From the NCBI GenBank assembly GCA_036971475.1, contig JBAIZL010000063.1:1965790-2029789 (forward strand): a stretch of DNA of 64,000 nt, given 5' to 3'. Made by a program: the position numbers and the translations under genes. This DNA is from Prosapia bicincta. Taxonomy: Eukaryota; Arthropoda; Insecta; Hemiptera; Cercopidae. Shown here one piece after another: positions 1-9,331 of the stretch (position 1 is the stretch's first letter; every line of letters starts with the position of its first letter). The notes below the pieces were generated by a model. It made no database searches. It saw nothing but the letters and a program-made list of their open reading frames with translations, and was not told where the DNA came from.

Positions 1-2520
1 GTTACTTATACAGCCCATGGCAGTTACTTATTATGTTCATGATTTTTACTTAGTAAGTACATGACGGTTACCTACTATGTACAGCATTGTTACGTATAAA
101 GCCCATGGCAGGTAATTACTATGTTCATGATTGTTACTTAGTGAGTACATGTCTGATACCTACTATGTACAGCGTTGTTACGTATACAGCCCATGGCAGT
201 TACTTACTATGTTGATGATTGTTATTTAGTAAGTACAATACTATTACCTACTATGTACAACATTGTTACTTATAAAGCCCATGGCAGTTACTTTGTTCAT
301 GTTTGTTACTAAGTAAGTACAGGACTGTTATCTACTGTGTACAGCATTGTTACTTATAAAGCCCATGGCAGTTACTATTTTCATTATTGTTACTTAGTAA
401 GTACAGGACTGTTACCTACTATGTACAGCATTGTCACTTATAGAGCCCATGGCAGTTACTTCCTATGTTTATGATTGTTGCTTAGTAACTACATGACTGT
501 TACCTACTATGTACAGCATTGTTACTTATAAAGCCCATAGCAGTTACTATGTTCATGTTTGTTTCTTAGTAAGTACATGGCGGTTACCTACTATGTACAG
601 CATTGTTACTTACAAAGCCCATGGCAGTTATTTACTATGTTCATGATTTTTACTTAGTGAGTACATGACTGTAACCTACTATGTATCGCATTGTTATTTA
701 TAAAGCCCATGGCAAGTACTATGTTCATGATTGTTACTTAGTAAGTACATGACTGTTACCTACTATGTACAGCATTGATACTTACTAAGCCCGTGGCAGT
801 TACTTACTACGTTCATGATTGTTACTTAGTAAGTACAGGACTATAAACTACTATGTACAGCATTGTGACTTATAGAGCCCATGGCAGTTACTTACTTTGT
901 TCATGATTGTTACTTAGTAATTACATGACTGTTACCTACCTACTATGTACAGCATTGTTACTTTTAAAGCTCATGGCAGTTACTTACTGTGTTCATGATT
1001 GTTACTTAGTAAGTACAGCACTATTACCAACTATGTACAGCATTGTTACTAATAAAGCCCATAGCAGTTACTATGTTCATGCTTGTTTCTTAGTAAGAAC
1101 ATGACGGTTACCTACTATGTACAGCATTGTTACTTATAAAGCTCATGGCAGTTACTTACTATGTTCATGATTGTAACTTAGTAAGTACATGACGGTTACC
1201 TACTATGTACAGCATTGTTGCTTATAAAACTCATGTCAGTTACTTACTATGTTCATGATTTTTACTTAGTGAGTACATTTCTGTAACCTACTATGTACAG
1301 CATTGTTATTTATAAAGCCCATGGCAAGTATTATGTTCATGATTGTTTCTAAGTATGTACATGACGGTTACCTACTATGTACAGCATTGTTACTTATAAA
1401 GCCCATGGCAGTTACTTTCTATGTTCATGATTGTTACTTAGTAAGTACAATACTATTACCGACTATTTACAGCATTGTTACTTACAAAGCCCATGGCAGT
1501 TACTTACTATGTTCATGATTTTTACTTAGTAAGTACATGACTGTTACCTACTATGTACAGCATTGATACTTACTAAGCCCGTGGCAGTTACTTAGTACGT
1601 TCATGATTGTTACTTAGTAAGTACAGGACTATTACCTACTATGTACATCATTGTTACTTATAGAGCTCAGGGCAGTTACTTACTATGTTCATGATTGTTA
1701 CTTAGTAAGTACATGACTGTTACCTACTATGTACAGCATTGTTACTTATAAAGCTCATGGCAGTTACTTACTATGTTCATGATTGTTACTTAGTAAGTAC
1801 AGCACTATTACCAACTATGTACAGCATTGTTAATTATAAAGCCCATGGCAGTTACTTACTATGTTCATGATTGTAACTTAGTAAGTACATGACGGTTACC
1901 CACTATTTACAGCATTGTTGCATATAAAGCTCATGGCAGTTACTTACTATGTTCATGATTTTTACTTAGTGAGTACATGACTGTAACCTACTATATACAG
2001 CATTGTTACTTATACAGTCCATGGCACTTGCTTACTATGTTCATGATTGTTACTTAGTAAGTAGAGCACTATTACCTAATATGTACAGCATTGTTACTTA
2101 TAAAGCCCATGGCAATAACTTTGTTCATGTTTGTTACTTAGTAAGTACATGACGGTTACCTACTATGTACAGCATTGTTACTTACAAAGCACATGGCAGT
2201 TACTTACTATATTCATGATTTTTACTTAATGAGTACATGACTGTAACCTACAATGTACAGCATTGTTATTTATAAAGTCCATGGCAAGTACTATGTTCAT
2301 GGTTGTTACTTCGTAAGTACATGACTGTTACCTACTATGTACAGCTTTGTTACTTACTAAGCCCGTGGCAGTTACTTACTACGTTCATGATTGTTACTTA
2401 GTAAGTACAGCACTATTACCTACTATGTACAGCATTGTTACTTATAAAGCCCATAGCAGTTACTATGTTCGTGCTTGTTTCTTAGTAAGTACATGACGGT
2501 TACCTACTATGTACAGCATT

Positions 2521-2872
2521 GTTACTTATACAGCCCATGGCAGTTACTTACTATGTTCATGATTGTTACTTAGTAAGTACATGACGATTACCTACTATGT
2601 ACAGCATTGTTACTTATAAAGCCCATGGCAGGTACTTACTATGTTCATGATTGTTACTTAGTGAGTACATGACTGATACCTACTATGTACAGCGTTCTTA
2701 CTTATGCAGCCCATGGCAGTTACTTACTATGTTCATGATTGTTACTTAGTAAGTACATGACGATTACCTACTATGTACAGCATTGTTACTTATAAAGCCC
2801 ATGGCAGGTACATACTATGTTCATGATTGTTACTTAGTGAGTACATGACTGATACTTACTATGTACAGCGTT
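2521..2872. repeat. 176-bp two-monomer repeat, 2 copies
   Basis: Two copies (2521-2696 and 2697-2872) of a pair: a GACGATTACC monomer followed by a GGTAC/GATACC/GCGTT monomer. Copy 2 starts CTTACTTATGCAG where copy 1 starts GTTACTTATACAG. Confidence 0.8.
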
Positions 2873-3300
2873 GTTACTTATACAGCCCATGGCAGTTACT
2901 TACTATGTTCATGATTGTTATTTAGTAGGTACAATACTATTACCTACTATGTACAGCATTGTTACTTATAAAGCCCATGGCAGTTACTTTGTTCATGTTT
3001 GTTACTAAGTAAGTACAGGACTGTTATCTACTGTGTACAGCATTGTTACTTATAAAGCACATGGCAGTTACTATTTTCATTATTGTTACTTAGTAAGTAC
3101 AGGACTGTTACCTACTATGAACAGCATTGTCACTTATAGAGCCCATGGCAGTTACTTCCTATGTTTATGATTGTTACTTAGTAACTACATGACTGTTACC
3201 TACTATGTACAGCATTGTTACTTATAAAGCCCATAGGAGTTACTATGTTCATGATTGTAACTTAGTAAGTACATGACGGTTACCTACTATGTACAGCATT

Positions 3301-3344
3301 GTTACTTATAAAGCCCATGGCAGGTACCTACTATGTACAGCATT
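3301..3344 (+). repeat. 44-bp truncated hybrid unit
   Basis: The first 22 bp of half A are joined directly to the last 22 bp of half B (GGCAGGTACCTACTATG), deleting exactly 44 bp. The A-B alternation is kept, but one unit is half length. Confidence 0.85.
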
Positions 3345-5596
3345 GTTACTTATAAAGCCCATGGTAGTTACTTACTATGTTCATGATTGTAACTTAGTAA
3401 GTACATGACGGTTAACCACTATGTACAGCATTGTTGCTTATAAAGCTCATGGCAGTTACTTACTATGTTCATGATTTTTAATTAGTGAGTACATGACAGT
3501 AACCTAGTATGTACAGCATTGTTATTTATAAAGCCCATGGCAAGTATTATGTTCATGATTGTTTCTTAGTTAGTACATGACGGTTACCTACTATGTACAG
3601 CAATGTTACTTATAAAGCCCATGGCAGTTACTTACTATGTTCATGATTGTTACTTAGTAAGTACATGACCGTTACCTACTATGTACAGCATTGTTACTTA
3701 CAAAGCCCATGGCAGTTACTTACTATGTTCATGATTCTTACTTAGTGAGTACATGACTGTAACTTACTATGTACAGCAATGTTACTTATGAAGAACATGG
3801 CAGTTACTATTTTCATTATTGTTACTTAGTAAGTACAGGACTGTTACCTACTACGTACAGCATTGTCACATATAGAGCCCATTGCAGTTACTTCCTATGT
3901 TCATGATTGTTACTTAGGAAGTACAGCACAATTACAAACTATGCACAGCATTGTTACTTATAAAGCCCATAGCAGTTACTATGTTCATGCTTGTTTCTTT
4001 GTAAGTACATGACGGTTACCTACTATGTACAGCATTGTTACTTATAAAGCCCATGGCAGGTACTTACTATGTTCATTATTGTTACATAGTGAGTACATGA
4101 CTGATACCTACTATGTACAGCGTTCTTACTTATGCAGCCCATGGCAGTTACTTACTATGTTCATGATTGTAACTTAGTAAGTACATGACGGTTACCTACT
4201 ATGTACAGCATTGTTACTTACAAAGCCTATGGCAGTTACTTACTATGTTCATGATTTTTACTTAGTGTGTACATGACTGTAACCTACTATGTACAGCATT
4301 GTTATTTATAAAGCCCATGGCAAGTACTATGTTCGTGATTGTTACTTAGTTAGTACATAACTGTTACCTACTATGTACAGCATTGTTACTTACTAAGCCC
4401 GTGGCAGTTACTTACTACGTTCATGATTGTTACTTAGTAAGTACAGGAATATTACCTACTATGTACAGCATTGTTACTTATATAGCCCATGGCAGTTACA
4501 TACTATGTTCATGATTGTTACTTAGTAAGTACACGACTGTTACCTACTATGTACAGCATTGTTACTTATAAAGCTCATGGCAGTTACTTACTATGTTCAT
4601 GATTGTTACTTAATAAGTACAGCACTATTACCTAGTATGTACAGCATTGTTACTTATAAAGCCCATAGCAGTTACTATGTTCATGCTTGTTTCTTAGTAA
4701 GTACATGACGGTTACCTACTATGTACAGCATTGTTACTTATACAGCCCATGGCAGGTACTTACTATGTTCATGATTGTTACTTAGTGAGTACATGACTGA
4801 TACCTACTATGTACAGCGTTGTTACTTATACAGCCCATGGCAGTTACTTACTATGTTCATGATTGTTATTTAGTAAGTACAATACTATTACCTACTATGT
4901 ACAGCATTGTTACCTATAAAGCCCATGGCAGTTACTTACTATGTTCATGATTTTTACTTAGTGAGTACATGACTGTATCCTACTATGTACAGCATTGTTA
5001 CTTATAAAGCCCATGACAGTTACTATTTTCATTATTGTTACTTAGTAAGTACAGGACTGTTACCTACTATGTACAGCATTGTCACATATAGAGCCCATTG
5101 CAGTTACTTCCTATGTTCATGATTGTTACTTAGTAAGTACAGCACTATTACCTACTATGTACAGCATTGTTACTTATAAAGCCCATGGCAGTTACTTTGT
5201 TCATGTTTGTTACTTAGTAAGTACATGACGGTTACCTACTATGGACAGCATTGTTACTTACAAAGCACATGGCAGTTACTTACTATGTTCATGATTTTTA
5301 CTTAGTGGGTACATGACTCTAACCTACTATGTACAGCATTGTTATTTATAAAGTCCATGGCAAGTACTATGTTCATGATTGTTACTTAGTAAGTACATGA
5401 CTGTTACCCACTATGTACAGCATTGTTACTTACTAAGCCCGTGGCAGTTACTTACTACGTTCATGATTGTTACTTAGTAAGTACAGCACTATTACCTACT
5501 ATGTACAGCATTGTTACTTATAAAGCCCATAGCAGTTACTATGTTCATGCTTGTTTCTTAGTAAGTACATGACGGTTACCTACTATGTACAGCATT

Positions 5597-5684
5597 GTTA
5601 CTTATACAGCCCATGGCAGTTACTTACTATGTTCATGATTTTTACTTAGTAAGTACATGACGGTTACCTTCTATGTACAGCATT
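5597..5684 (+). repeat. Landmark monomer type (TATACAGCCC plus TTTTT tract)
   Basis: This type combines TATACAGCCC in half A, GATTTTTAC at the A/B boundary and GTAAGTACATGACGG in half B. I found the combination at 1, 5597, 10374, 15965, 17957, 23548, 31012, 38161 and 45116. I use it to set the start of the large HOR blocks. The copy at 1 has TTATTATG and the copy at 31012 has ATGCTCATG as private changes. Confidence 0.8.
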
Positions 5685-5772
5685 GTTACTTATAAAGCCC
5701 ATGGCAGGTACTTACTATGTTCATGATTGTTACTTAGTGAGTACATGACTGATACCTACTATGTACAGCGTT
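5685..5772 (+). repeat. GGTAC/GATACC/GCGTT monomer type
   Basis: This variant follows the landmark monomer and is recognised by GGCAGGTACTTAC, GTGAGTACATGACTGATACC and the terminal CAGCGTT. The same type recurs near 89, 2609, 13061, 13237, 18045, 23636, 26076, 28421 and 34074. The terminal GCGTT introduces a CpG that is absent from most monomers. Confidence 0.75.
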
Positions 5773-5860
5773 GTTACTTATACAGCCCATGGCAGTTACT
5801 TACTATGTTGATGATTGTTATTTAGTAAGTACAATACTATTACCTACTATGTACAACATT

Positions 5861-6028
5861 GTTACTTATAAAGCCCATGGCAGTTACTTTGTTCATGTTT
5901 GTTACTAAGTAAGTACAGGACTGTTATCTACTGTGTACAGCATTGTCATTTATAAAGCCCATGGCAGTTACTATTTTCATTATTGTTACTTAGTAAGTAC
6001 AGGACTGTTACCTACTATGTACAGCATT
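5861..6028 (+). repeat. Pair of adjacent 84-bp monomers
   Basis: Two consecutive monomers of 84 bp (5861-5944 and 5945-6028) have lost 4 bp in half A. The first reads CAGTTACTTTGTTCATG and the second CAGTTACTATTTTCATTATTG. The breakpoints differ, so these look like separate slippage events in the same TTACTTAC tract. Since 84 is a multiple of 3, runs of such monomers keep one reading frame open and produce the longest spurious open frames in the array. Confidence 0.8.
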
Positions 6029-6116
6029 GTCACTTATAGAGCCCATGGCAGTTACTTCCTATGTTTATGATTGTTACTTAGTAACTACATGACTGTTACC
6101 TACTATGTACAGTATT

Positions 6117-6200
6117 GTTACTTATAAAGCCCATAGCAGTTACTATGTTCATGTTTGTTTCTTAGTAAGTACATGGCGGTTACCTACTATGTACAGCATT
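6117..6200 (+). repeat. 84-bp CATAGCAG monomer type
   Basis: This type is recognised by CCCATAGCAGTTACTATG, with loss of one TACT and of the CCATGG palindrome, and by TGTTTCTTAG at the start of half B. Here it carries ATGGCGG in half B. Related copies with TGCTTGTTTC occur throughout, for example at 6644-6727. Confidence 0.75.
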
Positions 6201-6287
6201 GTTATTTATAAAGCCCTAGTAATTACTTACTATGTTCATGATTGTTTCTTAGTAAGTACATGACGGTTACCTACTATGTACAGCATT
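6201..6287 (+). repeat. 87-bp monomer with a damaged CCATGG region
   Basis: The half-A centre reads AAGCCCTAGTAATTAC where related copies read AAGCCCATGGCAATTAC, a net loss of 1 bp plus substitutions. The homologous monomers near 16569 and 24150 keep CCATGGCAATTAC, so this is a private change of the second block. Confidence 0.65.
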
Positions 6288-6375
6288 GTTACTTACAAAG
6301 CCCATGGCAGTTACTTACTATGTTCATGATTTTTACTTAGTGAGTACATGACTGTAACCTACTTTGTACAGCATT

Positions 6376-6463
6376 GATACTTACTAAGCCCGTGGCAGTT
6401 ACTTACTACGTTCATGATTGTTACTTAGTAAGTACAGGACTATAACCTACTATGTACAGCATT
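6376..6463 (+). repeat. CpG-bearing monomer type (CCCGTGG, TACGTTC)
   Basis: This monomer starts GATACTTACTAAGCCCGTGG and contains ACTACGTTCATG, so it has two CpGs in half A and lacks CCATGG. The type recurs in every block (for example near 780, 1565, 2355, 4390, 8727, 11240, 16830, 26760, 36420, 43380 and 58830). Its next half B is usually AGGACTATAACC or AGGACTATTACC. Confidence 0.75.
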
Positions 6464-6555
6464 GTTACTTATAGAGCCCATGGCAGTTACTTACTATGTT
6501 CATGATTGTTACTTAGTAAGTACATGACTGTTACCTACCTACTATGTACAGCATT
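6464..6555 (+). repeat. 92-bp monomer with duplicated CTAC
   Basis: Half B reads GTTACCTACCTACTATG, a 4-bp duplication in the mirror position of the 4-bp loss hot spot. Descendants occur at 931-950 and near 8880, 16985, 24570, 26915, 29260, 35530, 42485 and 51430. A sub-lineage with CTACCTTCTATG sits near 11398, 18980, 32036, 36585, 39186, 43540, 46140, 52490 and 58995. The next monomer always begins GTTACTTTTAAAG, so the pair is a reliable HOR marker. Confidence 0.8.
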
Positions 6556-6903
6556 GTTACTTTTAAAGCTCATGGCAGTTACTTACTATGTTCATGATTG
6601 TTACTTAGTAAGTACAGCACTATTACCAACTATGTACAGCATTGTTACTAATAAAGCCCATAGCAGTTACTATGTTCATGCTTGTTTCTTAGTAAGAACA
6701 TGACGGTTACCTACTATGTACAGCATTGTTACTTATAAAGCTCATGGCAGTTACTTACTATGTTCATGATTGTAACTTAGTAAGTACATGACGGTTACCT
6801 ACTATGTACAGCATTGTTGCTTATAAAGCTCATGTCAGTTACTTACTATGTTCATGATTTTTACTTAGTGAGTACATGACTGTAAACTACTATGTACAGC
6901 ATT

Positions 6904-6987
6904 GTTATTTATAAAGCCCATGGCAAGTATTATGTTCATGATTGTTTCTTAGTATGTACATGACGGTTACCTACTATGTACAGCATT
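6904..6987 (+). repeat. 84-bp GCAAGTATTATG monomer type
   Basis: Half A reads CCATGGCAAGTATTATGTTC (4-bp loss), and half B starts GTTTCTTAGTATGTACATGACGG. A close sister type, GCAAGTACTATG followed by GTTACTTAG, is equally common. It marks the position at which the nested 2080-bp duplication resumes after losing two monomers (46322). Confidence 0.7.
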
Positions 6988-9249
6988 GTTACTTATAAAG
7001 CCCATGGCAGTTACTTACTATGTTCATGATTGTTACTTAGTAAGTACATGTCTGTTACATACTATGTACAGCATTGTTACTTATAAAGCTCATGGCAGTT
7101 ACTTACTATGTTCATGATTGTTACTCAGTAAGTACAGCACTATTACCAACTATGTACAGCATTGTTACTTACAAAGCCCATAGCAGTTACTATGTGCATG
7201 CTTGTTTCTTAGTAGGTACATAACGGTTACCTACTATGGACAGCATTGTTAATTATAAAGCCCATGGCAGCTACTTACTATGCTCATGATTGTAACTTAG
7301 TAAGTACATGACGGTTACCCACTATTTACAGCATTGTTGCATATAAAGCTCATGGCAGTTACTTACTATGTTCATGATTTTTACTTAGTGAGTACATGAC
7401 TGTAACCTACTATATACAGCATTGTTACTTATACAGCCCATGGCAGTTGCTTACTATGTTCATGATTGTTACTTAGTAAGTAGAGCACTATTACCTACTA
7501 TGTACAGCATTTTTACTTATAAAGCCCATGGCAATTACTTTGTTCATGTTTGTTACTTAGTAAGTACATGACGGTTACCTACTATGTACAGAATTGTTAC
7601 TTACAAAGCACATGGCAGTTACTTACTATGTTCATGATTTTTACTTAGTGAGTACATGACTGTAACCTACAATGTACAGCATTGTTATTTATAAAGTCCA
7701 TGGCAAGTACTATGTTCATGATTGTTACTTCGTAAGTACATGACTGTTACCTACTATGTACAGCATTGTTATTTACTAAGCCCGTGGCAGTTACTTACTA
7801 CGTTCATGATTGTTACTTAGTACGTACAGCACTATTACCTACTATGTACAGCATTGTTACTTATAAAGCCCATAGCAGTTACTATGTTCATGCTTGTTTC
7901 TTAGTAAGTACATGACGGTTACCTACTATGTACAGCATTGTTACTTATACAGCCCATGGCAGTTACTTACTATGTGTTCATGATTGTTACTTAGTAAGTA
8001 CATGACGATTACCTACTATGTACAGCATTGTTACTTATAAAGCCCATGGCAGGTACTTACTATGTTCATGATTGTTACTTAGTGAGTACATGACTGATAC
8101 CTACTATGTACAGCGTTCTTACTTTTGCAGCCCATGGCAGTTACTTACTATGTTCATGATTGTTACTTAGTACGTACAATACTATTACCTACTATGTACA
8201 GCATTGTTACTTATAAAGCCCATGGTAGTTACTTTGTTCATGTTTGTTACTTAGTAAATACAGGACTGTTACCTACTATGTACAGCATTGTTACCTATAA
8301 AGCCCATGCCAGTTACTATTTTCATTATTGTTACTTAGTAAGTACAGGACTGCTACCTACTATGTACAGCATTGTTACTTATAGAGCCCATGGCAGTTAC
8401 TTCCTATGTTCATGATTGTTACTTAGTAAGTACAGCACTATTACCAACTATGTACAGCATTGATACTTATAAAGCCCATGGCAGTTACTTACTATGTTCA
8501 TGATTGTAACTTAGTAAGTACATGACGGTTACCTACTATGTACAGCATTGTTACTTACAAAGCCTATGGCAGTTACTTACTATGTTCATGATTTTTACTT
8601 AGTGAGTACATGACTGTAACCTACTATGTATCGCATTGTTATTTATAAAGCCCATGGCAAGTACTATGTTCATGATTGTTACTTAGTAAGTACATGACTG
8701 TTACCTACTTTGTACAGCATTGATACTTACTAAGCCCGTGGCAGTTACTTACTACGTTCATGATTGTTACTTAGTAAGTACAGGACTATAACCTACTATG
8801 TACAGCATTGTTACTTATAGAGCCCATGGCAGTTACTTACTATGTTCATGATTGTTACTTAGTAAGTACATGACTGTTACCTACCTACTATGTACAGCAT
8901 TGTTACTTTTAAAGCTCATGGCAGTTACTTACTATGTTCATGATTGTTACTTAGTAAGTACAGCACTATTACCAACTAAGTACAGCATTGTTACTTATAA
9001 AGCTCATGGCAGTTACTTACTATGTTCATGATTGTAACTTATTAAGTACATGACGGTTACCTACTATGTACAGCATTGTTGCTTATAAAGCTCATGTCAG
9101 TTACTTACTATGTTCATGATTTTTACTTAGTGAGTACATGACTGTAAACTACTATGTACAGCATTGTTATTTATAAAGCCCATGGCAAGTATTATGTTCA
9201 TGATTGTTTCTTAGTATGTACATGACGGTTACCTACTATGTACAGCATT

Positions 9250-9293
9250 GTTACTTATAAAGCCCATGGCAGTTACTTACTATGTTCATGATT
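9250..9293 (+). repeat. Half-monomer A (44 bp)
   Basis: Half A carries TATAAAGCCC (positions 7-16), the palindrome CCATGG (15-20) and a TTACTTACTATG core, and ends TCATGATT. It agrees with half B at 34 of 44 consensus positions. Its two 22-bp units agree at 14 of 22. All common 84-bp monomers have lost 4 bp in the TTACTTACTATG core of this half, so this is the unstable half in length. TATAAA looks like a TATA box but recurs in hundreds of copies with no promoter context, so I do not call it one. Confidence 0.85.
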
Positions 9294-9295
9294 GT

Positions 9296-9308
9296 TACTT
9301 AGTAAGTA
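9296..9308. other. Dyad TACTTAGTAAGTA in half B
   Basis: Six-base arms TACTTA and TAAGTA flank one central G. The dyad is present in most monomers. Frequent variants (AGTGAGTAC, AGTACGTAC, CGTAAGTAC, AGTAACTAC) break one arm. It could be a cruciform seed or a dimeric protein site; the sequence alone does not say which. Confidence 0.6.
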
Positions 9309-9331
9309 CATGACGGTTACCTACTATGTAC
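9306..9331. other. Nested inverted repeat GTACAT/ATGTAC around GGTTACC
   Basis: GTACAT and ATGTAC are exact reverse complements separated by 14 bases, and the spacer contains a second small dyad, GGT-T-ACC. The outer arms lie in the two different 22-bp units of half B. The arrangement is kept in monomers of the GACGG type and loses the left arm in those reading GTACAGGACT, GTACAGCACT or GTACAATACT. Confidence 0.55.

Larger units (their letters stand above)
1..5596. repeat. HOR block 1 (5596 bp)
   Basis: This block runs from the landmark monomer at 1 to the next at 5597. Its first part follows the same monomer order as 5597 onward. Its second part (2521-5596) matches 12973-15964 and 20644-23547 in order, with a two-copy 176-bp dimer repeat at 2521-2872 and the 44-bp truncated unit at 3301-3344. 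No gene or foreign sequence was seen. Private substitutions (TACGTATAAA near 89, CATGTCTGATACC near 149) are more frequent than in the later copies, so it is probably not part of the latest duplication. Confidence 0.8.

Noticed and set aside
907..1104. 65-codon open frame, also at 6506, 11368, 16959, 18951, 24542, 26887, 29232, 36552, 43507, 52454 and 58961
   Set aside because: It is translation of the repeat itself, opened by the 4-bp CTAC or CTTC gain. It has no domain, no start context distinct from other monomers, and recurs only with the HOR.
1303..1518. Single-copy open frames at 1303-1518 and 11676-11912
   Set aside because: Frame accidents in diverged monomers; homologous positions in other blocks are interrupted.
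6376..6463. CENP-B box on the minus strand near CCACGGGCTT
   Set aside because: The CGGG is present, but the required TTCG and the internal A at the correct spacing are not.
6644..6727. AATAAA in the GTTACTAATAAAGCCC variant as a polyadenylation signal
   Set aside because: A one-base variant of TTATAAAG with no transcript evidence or downstream GT-rich element.
9256..9261. TATAAA in half A as a promoter
   Set aside because: Present in most of roughly 730 monomers with no initiator, gene or polarity signal downstream. It may permit satellite transcription but cannot be called a promoter.
9302..9307. GTAAGT as a 5' splice donor
   Set aside because: It matches the donor consensus but occurs in nearly every monomer with no exon structure.
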